Below are positions 31,131 to 42,441 of a stretch of DNA of 64,000 nucleotides, one piece after another (positions within the stretch are counted from its first letter, which is position 1; each line of letters starts with the position of its first letter). The position numbers and the translations under genes are program-made. Location: the NCBI RefSeq assembly GCF_000276665.1, contig NW_004955481.1, forward strand, positions 4,796,787-4,860,786. The letters run 5' to 3'. This stretch comes from Chinchilla lanigera. Lineage: Eukaryota > Chordata > Mammalia > Rodentia > Chinchillidae. The notes under the pieces are model-generated. The model was not told the DNA's origin. It saw nothing but the letters and a program-made list of their open reading frames with translations, and did no database searches.

Positions 31131-31672
31131 CGATATTGCTTTGTCCAGCCTCAGGGAGCACATTCTGAGGTTAGGGAGTCTGGTTTCAGGTCTGGACTGC
31201 ACCACCAGGGAGCTGAGATGAGGTGGAAGTACCTTTGGGTTGCTAGGGGCAGGAGGCAGAATCAAGTCTCTTGGTCAGCTGTGTGGGGAGCCATCTCATT
31301 TAATGCACTGGACTCCAATATACTGGCATAAGAGTACATATGAACACAGGGATTTTTGCCTCAAAAGGGAGGGGAAAAAAAGGCTTGGATTCCGACTGTC
31401 ATGCCTGGAAGGACTTCCATATTGTATGTATTTAAATCACAGCATCTTTTGTATCAGTAAAGTTTCGATTTTTTTTTTTCTTGGCAACCTTAAGCTTCTG
31501 GAAAGATTTTTAAAAGGTAGCATCTAATTTTCTCAGAGACAGAACAGTGGAAATATAAAGAGCAAATCTCTTAAAACTCTGCTCTTTTGGTCTGGACACA
31601 AGCTGTACTGAAGAAAAAAACAAAGAAAAAAAAGGAAATAAAATAGACAACACGTCTTTTTCAAATGTCACA

Positions 31673-31678
31673 TTTAAT
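31673..31678 (-). terminator. NLK: NLK poly(A) signal ATTAAA (candidate)
   Basis: Plus-strand tttaat; the common ATTAAA variant, at the end of the SINE-free 3' UTR. Confidence 0.5.
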
Positions 31679-32702
31679 GTTTTCACCACTGTACTTCAAA
31701 TCTACATTGTACAAAGTGACCAGAAAGTGTGCCACGGTAATTGACCAACCTCTGAGATTGTACCTTTCACACCAGTGTCTTCTCGGGCTCTTTTGATACT
31801 AAACACGTTTCTCATTCAAGTGAATTGAAATGCTTCAGTTGGGTTGATTCTCAGGAGCCTCATAAAAAAAAAACAAAGATATTGCACCATCTTTGTTTAG
31901 TAATTCAATGTTTGTTTCTTTCACAGCAAATAATTACTTCATTGAAGTTAAAACTTCCAAACATAACTTATTAATAGTCTTCAAATTCAGCTCAGATCAC
32001 TCAAGATGAAAATACTCTGCTAAATACAGATAACTTACAATAACTTTAACAGTTAATTGTCCATAACACACACCAAGGTTTTTCCTAGACCAATTTTAAG
32101 ACGATCCATTAGTACTCCTTGTACAGGTGAAAAATGATCTTCAATTTTCTTGTCTTTTTATTTTTAATATAAAAGTTGGAAGGGACATTCAAGTTTCAAG
32201 TCTCCACATTGAACTTAAAAAAAAAAATAGTCATCATCAGCATGTGGAGGTAAACAAGCCAAGTTGTATAACTCCAGGAGGTAGAGGCTTTCAATTTGTA
32301 TTTATATATACATATGCACAGAAGAATTCAGTGTTCCAACAGAAAAAAGAATTTGTCAAAAGTAATAAGTTATTTACTACTGTGACATTTCAAGACTCCC
32401 ACAGCTTTGCCTAAGGACACAAACACATTTGACGTAATTCCCTATGTGCCTTTTTTTGTGGCTTTAAATTTTTTAAAAATTTGTTTTTGTCTTTTATTTA
32501 TTATTTGTCACTGTCCAGTGCAGGAAAAGTCTCACAAAATTTCACAGACCTAAAATGTGCAAGCTAGTTCTCTCTCTATACAGCAATGTTAGGATTCTTT
32601 TGAAATTAGCCCAGAAATGAATTATTTACACACGTGGAAGATGCATGCTTGGGGTTCTTTTATGTAAGAAAGAGCAGAAAAACTTCTAATAAAAATAGAT
32701 TA

Positions 32703-32722
32703 AATATATATATATATATTTA
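32703..32722. repeat. Short AT microsatellite
   Basis: (ta)n run inside the NLK 3' UTR. Confidence 0.75.
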
Positions 32723-33012
32723 TACTGGGTAAGGAAAACAAAAATTTAGTCTCTCCTAGTCACAAACTCATTCCCTCTACCCACAACATTGGATTTGAGA
32801 CAGCACACATCACCATCACGGCTCTAATGAGAAGCTAGTCATAGGGCTTGATCACCAGGCGGCATGCCCCGCCTCCCTCCCCCTCCCCCCGTGCAGCCAC
32901 GCGCAGCTCACGTGGCTCCATGATTGGTCGCAGGCAAGTTTTCTAGATTCTTTAGTTTTAGAAAACCCCAAATCTTTAGGAATGGCTCAAATATCAAAAT
33001 GTATGACTGTCT

Positions 33013-33055
33013 TGTGTGCGCGTGTGTGTGTGTGTGTTTGCGCGTGTGCGTGCGT
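33013..33055. repeat. GT/GC alternating microsatellite in NLK 3' UTR
   Basis: tgtgtgcgcgtgtgtgtgtg continuing with gcgtgtgcgtgcgtg: purine-pyrimidine alternation able to form Z-DNA. Confidence 0.85.
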
Positions 33056-33408
33056 GGAGTGTATGTGAACAATCTCACTTCATTTAATAAAAACAAAACA
33101 AAAACCCCAAACTCCCAAATTTGGTTCAATTCTCTTTTGTTCTGAGGTGAGCCATAACAGCTGCACTAAATTCATAAAACATGTGCAACTCTGGGTAAAA
33201 TATTTTTCTTCTAAAAGCACAACCACTTTACAAGATTAAAAGTCTAGTAACATTTCTAAATATTATTCATATCATACAAGTAGTGGTTGTTAATTTAAAA
33301 CTTCATTAGTAAAATTACAGTACAAGCATGATTAACCTCCAGAATTGCAAATCCCAGACTCCAGTGGAAAGCTACATCACATCTTCAGTAGTACACTATC
33401 TCCCACTG

Positions 33409-33463
33409 TCACTCCCACACCAGAGGAGACGGCGGCATCTCAGACGGCTGAGCAACAGTGGAA
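33409..33463 (-). CDS. NLK: NLK last coding exon segment (stop codon)
   Basis: Completes Ser510 and reads STVAQPSEMPPSPLVWE then TGA (33411-33409). Acceptor tctcccag. It continues directly into the 3' UTR. Confidence 0.97.
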
Positions 33464-33966
33464 CTGGGAGAGAATGGAGAGATGGTGAAATTAGTTGTAG
33501 TGCTAACAATGGGCTAACGGGCAATACATGATTGCCTGTTCTTTTAAAAAAGTAGCCTCTCAAAATAAGTAGGGGCCTATTTTGAAGAGGTCTCATACAC
33601 ATTTCTTTATCAAGTATTAATACAGTATGAATAATCATTTAGCACTTGCTATCCGAAGAGCTGTTACTGGATGCTTCCCACATCGCAGGCTGCTAATTAG
33701 ATTATGAATTTATGTGTGTGTAAAACCATTTTGCTTCCCCAAAGGCCAGGATAACAACAATTTGCACCTGGAATGTGTTAAAACACCTAACTGACTGGGT
33801 CATTAACTCTTAGGTCAAAATATTCAAGTAATTTAAAATCACAGAGAAGTAAAAATAGACTGATACCTTCTTTCTACAGAAGAAATATTTATGGAAGAAA
33901 TCAAACACACTTTACATACTTTAAACAAAAATTCTTAATTTTGGTTCAACAAATTTAAACAACTTC

Positions 33967-34145
33967 AGCTGGGCGTGGCACACACCTGTAATCCCAGCAT
34001 TCGGGAGGCTGAGGCAGGAGGATTGTTGCAAGTTCGAGGCCAGCCCAGGCTACATACAAAGTGAGTTCAAGGCCAGCCTGAACTGCATAGCGAGACTCTG
34101 TCTCAAAAAGGCAAAACAAAAACAAAACAAACAAACAAAAAACCA
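33967..34145 (+). repeat. B1 SINE
   Basis: Complete B1 with an A-rich tail; an acttcaa(t) duplication flanks it. Confidence 0.9.
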
Positions 34146-34330
34146 ACTTCAATACCAGGTAGGATATTTTCTAGGTAGGAAAAGAGAAGGAGGGAGAGGG
34201 GACAGGGAGAAAGGCAGGTGAGGAAGAAAGGAGCTTGTGATGGCCTCTCAGATGCAAATTCATTCTCTGTCATGCTTCGTGGAGCAGGACCTGCTGCAGT
34301 TCTTTGCTCTCTGGCTTAATGTTAGCTTTT

Positions 34331-34346
34331 GTCAGCAGAGGGCGCT
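34331..34346 (+). promoter_or_regulatory. CTCF-like motif
   Basis: gtcagcagagggcgctgg closely fits the extended CTCF core (..CAGCAGAGGGCGCTG..). It lies in an NLK intron in unique sequence. Occupancy cannot be judged. Confidence 0.5.
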
Positions 34347-34524
34347 GGAAGGAAGGGTACTGCAAGGTTCTGCAAGGCTCTCTCGGTCAGGAAGCAGCTT
34401 CCCTTCAGCTGCTTCTGGTGGGTATTTATTTCCCTGTTTTTTGATGAGGAATTACCCAAATTCTCTGGCAAATTTTTCTGCAATCAGAAGGCCTCTTTGA
34501 TAGACTTGTTTTGCCTATCCCTCC

Positions 34525-34717
34525 TCCCCCTTTTTGGTGTGAAACTGGGGATCAGTATCAGGGAAGCTCTACACTGAGCTACCTCCCTAGCCCTTGAAAA
34601 ATTTGTTTTGTCACAGGGTCTCACTGTGTTGCCCAGGTGGGACTTACACTTGCGATCCTCCTGCCTCACCCTCCCACGAATGCTGAGATTACAGGTGTGT
34701 GCCATCGCTTTCAGCAG
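34525..34717 (-). repeat. B1-dID dimeric SINE, antisense
   Basis: ID half (ctgagctacctccctagccc) then B1 half (tcacagggtctcactgtgtt ... gtgccatcgctttcagc). Confidence 0.78.
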
Positions 34718-35074
34718 TGTTCATGGCTTAGTACATTTCACCACCATCATGCTCCGTGTTGCTGTGGCAGCCAAACTCTCTCCTAATTTATTACAGATTA
34801 GCTGCTTTCTGCATTCGCTACTTGGGACCCTTCAGAATTCTTTTTCTTTTATGTCTTTTAGTAGTTAACCATCTTTTCCTAGTTAAGGATTCTTATTAAA
34901 TTCTCCACATCCACATTACTGGGATAGTTTCTTCCTTCTGACTGGATCCTAATTGATATAAGGAGTTAGGGAAAAAACTCATTGAGAAGGAAAGGACAAA
35001 AGGAGACAAGAAAATGACACAGGGTCCCACGGAGGTTCACAGCTCTTCTGTAAGTCTCCTGGCTACTCTTTTGT

Positions 35075-35258
35075 AATACTGGTGATGGAACCCAGGGACT
35101 GTACACTCAGCTGCCTTCCCAGACCCTTTATGAAAGTTTTTTAAAATTTTGAGACAGGTTCTCCCAAAGTTGCCTAAGCTGGTCTCAAACTTGCGATCCT
35201 CTTGCCTCAGTCTCCCAGAGTGCTGGTGTTACAGGTGTGTACCACTACACCTGGTGGG
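35075..35258 (-). repeat. B1-dID dimeric SINE, antisense
   Basis: ID half (gatggaacccagggactgta) then B1 half ending accactacacctgg. Confidence 0.75.
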
Positions 35259-35499
35259 TCTCTCCTCTTAAATAGGCCACACTAGCAATCAACCTGAAGG
35301 AGTAAATTTCTTACTTGCAGTGAGTAAGCGGGATAAGATTATAGTGGGACCAAGATGACTATATCTAACTTAAGGGATGGGGCAGTGTCCTTCGGTCATC
35401 AGGGAAAAAACTACAGTGAAATGGCACCAGTGTAAAAAAAAGGATGCTTGCATTTTTAATCACTTCTCATGGAAACCTGAGTTTGTAACGGAAACTTTC

Positions 35500-35656
35500 T
35501 TTCTTTCTTTCTTTTTTTAAAATTTAGTCTTACAATGTAGTACAAGCCACCTTTAACTTGCTTATGTAGCCCAGGCTGGCCTTGAACTCACAGCGATCCT
35601 CCTGCTTCAGCCTCCTGAGTAATGGGATTACAGGTATATGCCACAATGCCCAGCTC
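35500..35656 (-). repeat. B1 SINE, antisense, preceded by CTTT repeat
   Basis: (ctttn) tract at 35498-35515 followed by B1 ending ccacaatgcccagc. Confidence 0.83.
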
Positions 35657-35788
35657 ATAATAGAAACTTTCTATTGGACCTTTTATTTATGTTATCACCG
35701 TGAAAACAGAAATATGCTGAAAAACACCATCACAACAACCTTTTAATTCTAACAAGAACATGAGGAGAACATGTACACATATAATTAC

Positions 35789-35882
35789 CTAATAAAGCTC
35801 TTAAAAGCAGCAGACTGAGGGTTGATGCAGAGAGGCACTCTGTTTCCTTTCTGCTGTTCCAAAATGAACTGGTGAATAATTT
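35789..35882 (-). CDS. NLK: NLK exon, C-terminal tail
   Basis: Completes Glu479 and reads IIHQFILEQQKGNRVPLCIN, then PQSAAFKSFI and two bases of Ser510. Acceptor ctctccccag, donor GTAATT. Confidence 0.97.
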
Positions 35883-36210
35883 CTGGGGAGAGAACAAACA
35901 TCATACAAGCCATTGATAATCTGTAGGCCTAGGGGCAGGGCATTCTCAGCTAACTCCAGCCAGCATCTGAACAGAACTTCCTACTGGTTTAGTTAAATCA
36001 GACACATGTCATCTATAAAGCAGAATCCAGTGGACCTTTCCTGAACCAAAATGACTGTTGCTGAACACCGGCAAAAACTTCAGTGGTGGTTTTACACAGA
36101 CTGAAGACCCCGTCCACGGGAAGAGTAAAATGGTCCATGGATTTGACAGACTTTCACATAGCTGGCACTCTGGATGATTTTTTTCTAACTGTTGGTAATT
36201 ACCGCCTGTT

Positions 36211-36240
36211 TGTTAATTAATTAATTAATTAATTAATTAA
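36211..36240. repeat. TTAA microsatellite
   Basis: About seven copies of ttaa immediately upstream of an antisense B1. Confidence 0.9.
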
Positions 36241-36387
36241 GTCTTTTTGAGACAGGGTCTCGCTATGCAGTTCAGGCTGGCCTTGAGCTCACTTATGTAG
36301 CCTAGGCTAGTCTCAAACTTGCAACGATCCTCCTGCCTCAGCCTCCCGAGTGCTGGGATTACAGGCGTGCGCCACCACGCCCAGCCT
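36241..36387 (-). repeat. B1 SINE, antisense
   Basis: Complete antisense B1, near consensus (gagacagggtctcgctatgc ... ccaccacgcccagc). Confidence 0.92.
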
Positions 36388-36960
36388 CTTAGTGCCTGTT
36401 TGAAGATCATTTAAGAACCTCACTTGGTGTTTAGACACATATAGTTTGAGCTGGTATTTTGGGGCCTACCCTTTCTTCTAAAACGTCCTAGAGCAGATGC
36501 TAAAATCATTCAGAATTCTGAATGACATTATTCCCATCCCAAAAGAAGATCATGCCATGTAATTTTATGAGTAAATTATCACAAATTCCTCTCTCTTGTC
36601 ACATTCAACGAATAATTCCCTTGTGAATTTTTATCCTTTACAAACTTCCAATATGTTTCACTAATGAAATGATATTGAATGAATACAAATTAAATATATC
36701 CAAGGTACATTCAGTAAACTTTGAAAATAAGGACAAAATATTCATTCCTCTGGCTTACCTTCCCCTGGATGTAATATTAAATCAGCATTTTTGTAACACA
36801 TAGCTTTCTTGGCATATATTCCCTGGACAAACAGCTATATGCAAGGTTGTAAAAGAAACATGGAGGAACTTTGGTCAGCATCCAGACCCTGGATTTCTGG
36901 CCATACAATGAAAAATATTACTAGTCATCTTTTCTGGCCAAAGGTCAAAAAGATACTCAC

Positions 36961-37159
36961 CTTTAACCTGTCGAACAGAACTGAGGTTCTTCTCAAAAGT
37001 GTCATCAAATTTGGGATTGGTGACAGGCTCAAAGTCACTGGTATAAACTCTTCCAGTAGAGGTGGAAAAGCAACATTTACACATACACGTGTGATATCTT
37101 AGTCGCCCTTCATCTAGGTAGGGGTGGGCTAAGGCATCCTTAGCGGATATTCTTTTCGA
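36961..37159 (-). CDS. NLK: NLK exon, end of kinase domain and Cys-rich segment
   Basis: Residues 413-478 plus one base: SKRISAKDALAHPYLDEG, then the CMCKCCF cluster, and the run ending in SSVRQVK. The kinase domain ends here. Acceptor gattgcag, donor GTGAGT. Confidence 0.98.
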
Positions 37160-37422
37160 CTGCAATCAAATTTAGAGACCAGCACATCAACACTAAAGAT
37201 AAACATGATTGTCCACACAGGATCTTTCACAAGACACAGTACTGCTTTACACAGCTTACATTTAACATATAGAACATTCTGTGCAAAGAGAGATAATTGA
37301 ATTTAGAGGGAGTACATGACTTGGGACAAGCAACTGCTGTTATCATCTACTACTCGAAAGCACTTAGAAGTCTTTTTCTGATAAATGTCTGAAAAGTATA
37401 CAGGGTAAAAAAATGACAAACA

Positions 37423-37580
37423 CAGACGGGTATGGTGGCGCACGCCTGTAACCCCAGCACTCGGGAGACTGAGGTGGGAAGATTGCCCCAAGTTTGAGGG
37501 CAGCCTGGACTACAATATTGAGTTCAAGGTCAGCCTGAACTACAGTGTGACCTAGTCTCAAAAAAACAAAACAAAACAGG
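37423..37580 (+). repeat. B1 SINE, diverged
   Basis: cagacgggtatggtggcgca ... acctagtctcaaaaaaac. Confidence 0.85.
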
Positions 37581-39219
37581 AAAACCACCCTGTCAAAAAA
37601 ATTAAGGAAAAAAAAAAAAAAAGAGACAAACATCATGACACATAAATGTGTAATACTTTAAATGCTTTGAAGGGGATAAGTTTACATTTTAAATGACAGG
37701 CTACATTTTAAAAATATGTGACAGCATTTAGAGAAGATGTGATCATGCTGGCAGTTTTACAAAGCTGCTTGAAATGTTTTATTCTCTTCAAATATTGAAG
37801 AGACCAGAACATACACATCTAAGAGCTGCTGGAGTTCGGCAGCAGACCACGTCCAATGCCATACCGACAGAGACAGCTCCGGACGAACGTCAAGAGAGGC
37901 CTGCTCTGCTTTTCCTGCCACTTTACATTAGAATACTTAACACACTAGTTTCAGATTTACTAACACCAACTTTTTAACTCATTACTTTATTAAAGAATTA
38001 AAGAAAAAATTGTCCCTGCCCAATGCTCAGTAGATCTATCGGTACTGCTGAGAGAAAGCAGTTTTTACAAAATGTAAGGATGGACTCAGTGGTAGAGAGA
38101 ACAAAACCCAACACTGCCCTGCTCCAGTACAATTGTTCACTTCATAGAACACAATTTTAAAAAGAAAACAATCTTGTACTGAAATAAATAAAAAATAACT
38201 ACGTCGTTCTGATTGGTTTTGCTCTCCCAAACAATAAACTGTGAGACATTTCCCTAAGCCCGGACTCCTCCCATCCCTTTCATCTCTGACTTTTTGCTGT
38301 GTTGATATGCCCAGTGGCATGTCATGACCTTTCAGGATAAACACAAAAGAAAGCTGCTGACTGAACACGAACAGACAGCTATGAACTCGATCGCCCTGTG
38401 TTTTTCCTTTTGGTACCTGTGCACATGCTGCTCCAGCCTTTCTGCAGTCACACTCCCCTGTATTCTTAGCAAGGAAGCTTTTCTTTCTCTAAAAAGTCCG
38501 AGTCTTTGACAACTATTCCCACATACAGACGTCCACAGGGCTAGACGTCTACTGCTTAAGTCCAAAGGCACAAGCAGGCTGCAGAGCACTCTGCCCACTC
38601 CTGAGCCCTCTGGTCCTTGGCTCCCCTTGGTGCCTCTGGCCAGTCCCCGAGCGCCCTGGCTTTGTACACTAACTGTGGCTGCCGGCCAAGTCTGTGACTG
38701 AGCACGACAGTGGCTCGCACGGCGCAGCAGCGATTGAAGCTAGGTTTTAATGCTATCATCTGACAATGAAGTCATTCCTGTCAGGTGGCAGATGGCAGAC
38801 ACTGGGTCCCAGGCAGCTGGCAGCAGCAGCTGGACTCTGGTTGCCCTGTTAGCCTCTTTTGCCTGCACATTCTGATATTTCCTGAAATTTGAGATTGCAG
38901 AGTTGAAAAATTTCGGTGTTTCCCCCGAAAACCGATAGCATCCTCTGTGCACACCAAGGAGAGTTCTTCTTTACCTAAGAGAAACCTTTGGACCAAAAGT
39001 AAATCAATGCCCTGGCATGCAAAAACCAACGTCACTCATTGAGAATAGTTAATGATTTTTCAATAGGTCACTCATGTATAGCTCTATTTATTTTCTTTAG
39101 AAGCCTCTTTGAAGATACCAAAGTATAGCACAACAACTCTTGATAATCTCCTACCTCTTTTGTCTCTAACTCACTATTTGTCTATTTGTTTTCCTGAGAA
39201 ACTATTTTGTAGATAATAA

Positions 39220-40031
39220 NNNNNNNNNNNNNNNNNNNNNNNNNNNNNNNNNNNNNNNNNNNNNNNNNNNNNNNNNNNNNNNNNNNNNNNNNNNNNNNNN
39301 NNNNNNNNNNNNNNNNNNNNNNNNNNNNNNNNNNNNNNNNNNNNNNNNNNNNNNNNNNNNNNNNNNNNNNNNNNNNNNNNNNNNNNNNNNNNNNNNNNNN
39401 NNNNNNNNNNNNNNNNNNNNNNNNNNNNNNNNNNNNNNNNNNNNNNNNNNNNNNNNNNNNNNNNNNNNNNNNNNNNNNNNNNNNNNNNNNNNNNNNNNNN
39501 NNNNNNNNNNNNNNNNNNNNNNNNNNNNNNNNNNNNNNNNNNNNNNNNNNNNNNNNNNNNNNNNNNNNNNNNNNNNNNNNNNNNNNNNNNNNNNNNNNNN
39601 NNNNNNNNNNNNNNNNNNNNNNNNNNNNNNNNNNNNNNNNNNNNNNNNNNNNNNNNNNNNNNNNNNNNNNNNNNNNNNNNNNNNNNNNNNNNNNNNNNNN
39701 NNNNNNNNNNNNNNNNNNNNNNNNNNNNNNNNNNNNNNNNNNNNNNNNNNNNNNNNNNNNNNNNNNNNNNNNNNNNNNNNNNNNNNNNNNNNNNNNNNNN
39801 NNNNNNNNNNNNNNNNNNNNNNNNNNNNNNNNNNNNNNNNNNNNNNNNNNNNNNNNNNNNNNNNNNNNNNNNNNNNNNNNNNNNNNNNNNNNNNNNNNNN
39901 NNNNNNNNNNNNNNNNNNNNNNNNNNNNNNNNNNNNNNNNNNNNNNNNNNNNNNNNNNNNNNNNNNNNNNNNNNNNNNNNNNNNNNNNNNNNNNNNNNNN
40001 NNNNNNNNNNNNNNNNNNNNNNNNNNNNNNN
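39220..40031. other. Assembly gap (812 N)
   Basis: Unbroken N run. The right edge begins inside an ID-like SINE, so a repeat probably caused the gap. Reading frames crossing it are meaningless. Confidence 1.
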
Positions 40032-40080
40032 AAAGGGCTGGGGAGGCCCTGGATTCAAGTCCCAGTAGCACAAAAACAAC
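40032..40080 (+). repeat. ID SINE remnant at gap edge
   Basis: gggctggggaggccctggat, ending tcaagtcccagtagca; the middle is deleted. Confidence 0.6.
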
Positions 40081-40516
40081 AATAACAACAATGGCGACAA
40101 GCACTAAAGGCAAACCTGGTATAGGTGACTGATACGCTTTTTGGATCCTAATTTAAACAGAACATAAAGAATAAAGCATTTCTAACACACAGAAGGAAAA
40201 TTTAAACCTAGGGCCTTTGCAAAATCCTCTACGCACAGACATTACCTTGGATGTGTGAATTTTCTGCAGCTCTAGTTTTATTAACCATATAAAAGGAGGT
40301 TCTTTATATGACATCTTTGTAGATAAACTTGCAAAATAAAATAGCAAACTAAGGATACTAAATCAACTACCTCATTATGCAAATTATGTGACCGAAATTG
40401 TCCTTAATGGTGGGAACTTGACCTTAAGGAGACCACGGAAGCAAGAGCTGACACTTTGTCTTGTTTCCAGTATCACTCCCTACACCGCACACCACAGTAA
40501 AAAATGGAAACAAAAT

Positions 40517-40740
40517 AGGCTGTCACAGTGGTGCATGCCTACTAGGGAGCAGTCCCACCTACTAGGGTGGCTAAGCCAGGAGGATTCTGTTTGAGGCCAG
40601 CCTGTGCAATTTAGCAAGACCCTGTCTCAAAATAAAAAATAAAAAGGGCTGGGGGTGTAGCTCAGCAGTAGAGGGCTTGCCTAGCATCTGGGAGGCTCTG
40701 GGTTCAACTCCTCCTATTGTGAAACAAAAAGCAAAAAGCA
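40517..40740 (+). repeat. B1-dID dimeric SINE
   Basis: B1 half (ggctgtcacagtggtgcatg ... tgtctcaaaataaa) then ID half (gggctgggggtgtagctcag ... ggttcaactcctcc). A short internal duplication (cctactaggg) is present. Confidence 0.78.
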
Positions 40741-41099
40741 AAGCCAGGTAAGACAAAAACAAAAATCCACTTTGTAGTGATCTGTCACAACATTACTGAG
40801 TCACCTTGCTTGTTTCTGATCTCCCAAGTAATAGCACCTAGACTAGTTCTCCGGAAGTTGTACCTCAAACAGAGCACTTTTTAGCCATAATTTCATCATG
40901 CTGATGTCTGGATTATGATCTCAGTGGACAGTTTTCTCATGAGAAAGGTTCTCTTTTCTCAACACAGGCCAATGGAATCTTAGTAACTTTGGTAATTTGG
41001 TGGTGTTTTTACTCACTTAAATACTTGTTGTGTTTTATATTTTGACTTCTTTGTGTTATTGTCAAATAATATATTTTTTTTCTTTCCCTTTTTCTTTTC

Positions 41100-41245
41100 T
41101 TTTTTTAAGACAGGGTCTCACTATGCAGTTCAGGCTGGCCTTGAGCTCACTTTGTAGCCCAGGCTGGTCTCGAACTCACAATGATCCTCCTGCCTCAGCC
41201 TCCCAAGTGCTGGGATTACAGGAGTGCGCTACCACACCCGGCTCA
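41100..41245 (-). repeat. B1 SINE, antisense
   Basis: Complete antisense B1 ending ctaccacacccggc. Confidence 0.9.
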
Positions 41246-41259
41246 TTTTCGTTTTTAAG

Positions 41260-41700
41260 TGATACCATTTTTAAAAAATTAAGTTTATTGGTACATTTTA
41301 GGTATATACATAGTAACAATCACATTCATCTAGGGAATTTACACCTGTACAGGATATAACGATTCTTTTTTCCCTGTTCCCCTACCCTCCCTTCAATCTC
41401 TCTTTCCCTCCTTATTTTCAAAAGCTTTGTTTCCATATGTTTTTCTTTTCTCTTCCTTCCTTTCCCCTTCCCTCCTCCCTGGTCCACTTCGCATCTGAAT
41501 TATTTTCTTCCTATTTCCTAGTATCTAGTATACATTTTGGTCCTTATTTATACTTTTGGTTTTTCATACCAGAGAAATAATGCAGTATTTACACATGTGT
41601 CCTATTTATTTCATTAAGTGATTCCATTTTTGAGTCTTCTCTTTCAATAATTATTGGTATAAATGTGAATAATAAATATTCTTCGGATGAGTGAATAAAT
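41260..41700 (-). mobile_element. L1 3' UTR fragment, antisense
   Basis: The C/T-rich stretch and the segment ending tcctatttatttcattaagt mirror the 3' UTR of the plus-strand L1 at 19070-19330 (aagtgaaataaattggacac). Confidence 0.6.
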
Positions 41701-41789
41701 GAAGAGCTGAACTTATAGTGCAATTTGTATTACATAACAGAAGAGTTCAGTCTAGAAAGAGAATTTAGAAAAGCTATACTCCTTTCATT

Positions 41790-41960
41790 TTTGGTGGTAC
41801 TGGGGACTGAACCCAGGGCCTCTGTGATAAGCTACATCCCCAACGCTTTTATTTTTTAAGACAGGGCTTTGCTAGGTCACTAAGGTGCCAGGTTGGGCTT
41901 GAACTTGGATTCTATGACTCAGTCTCCCAACTGTGCTATGATTATGTACCACCAACAGAA
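41790..41960 (-). repeat. B1-dID SINE, antisense, decayed
   Basis: ID half (gtactggggactgaacccag ... ctacatccccaacg) then a decayed B1 half. Confidence 0.65.
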
Positions 41961-42111
41961 AAGGTAGCAACTCCAACCATTGCCCAAATAATCAGAAAAT
42001 AAATGCTTCTTTATACAAAAACAATGTGCAGAGTTTTTCAGATTATCTTGAAGAATTTTCCTCCTGATTCAACTTGGTGTTAAACTCCCTTTATGGAATT
42101 TCTGTATAGTT

Positions 42112-42220
42112 CCTGTTGGGTGTCGTAGTGCACACCTGTAAATACCAGCACTTGGGAGGCTGAGGCAGGAGGCAGTGTGTTTGAGGTCAGCCTGGGCTAC
42201 AGAGTGAGTTCAAAGGATTG
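42112..42220 (+). repeat. B1 SINE, 3' truncated
   Basis: gttgggtgtcgtagtgcaca ... ggctacagagtgagttcaaa. Confidence 0.78.
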
Positions 42221-42354
42221 ATAACATGACTAAGCATGATTAAGATCAACACTGGGAATGAAACACCATCATTTACATTGCCAATCTATTAAAAGCAGAA
42301 TGCTTATCTTAGAACATGTGTATTTTTAGAAATATAAAAATGAGCACTACTTAC

Positions 42355-42441
42355 TGGATCAAAGACCAACATCCTGCAGAGGAGATGAACAGCTTCATGT
42401 GTAGCCTGGCTAGACAGGGTATAGAGTACAGGAAGAGATGG
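42355..42441 (-). CDS. NLK: NLK exon, C-lobe
   Basis: 29 codons, residues 384-412: PSLPVLYTLSSQATHEAVHL, then LCRMLVFDP. The hydrophobic MLVFDP leads to the conserved kinase subdomain XI Arg in the next exon. Acceptor ttcacag, donor GTAAGT. Confidence 0.98.

Larger units (their letters stand above)
20426..31645. other. Intergenic region between TMEM97 and NLK
   Basis: No exon with conserved protein similarity was found. It holds SINEs, L1 fragments, a MER5A-like element and a GC-rich unique block. Stretches 24705-25180, 25405-25860 and 30055-30730 contain nothing I recognise beyond a CTCF-like core at 25550. Confidence 0.7.
31650..33408 (-). other. NLK: NLK 3' UTR
   Basis: About 1.76 kb with no SINE insertions, AT-rich, ending near a minus-strand ATTAAA (31678-31673). 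It includes a GC-rich pocket (32858-32930) and a purine-pyrimidine alternating tract (33013-33055). The end is inferred; an alternative downstream signal cannot be excluded. Confidence 0.65.
33464..35788 (-). other. NLK: NLK intron between last two coding exons
   Basis: Contains one plus-strand B1, two antisense B1-dID dimers, one antisense B1 and a CTCF-like motif. 33540-33960 and 34720-35070 hold nothing certain, although the end of the latter (ctgactggatcctaattgat) faintly recalls an old LTR end. Confidence 0.85.
35883..36960 (-). other. NLK: NLK intron
   Basis: Contains one antisense B1 and a TTAA microsatellite. 36390-36960 is unique AT-rich sequence with no recognised element. Confidence 0.85.
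37160..42354 (-). other. NLK: NLK intron with assembly gap
   Basis: Contains several SINEs, an antisense L1 3' UTR piece and 812 N. 37640-39219 is unique sequence where I see no exon or repeat. Confidence 0.85.

Noticed and set aside
34720..34990. Possible old MLT/MST-type LTR
   Set aside because: Only the terminal phrase ctgactggatcctaattgat recalls such LTRs; too little support to list as an element.
39174..40113. Long minus-strand reading frames of about 300 codons
   Set aside because: They consist of unknown residues across the N gap.
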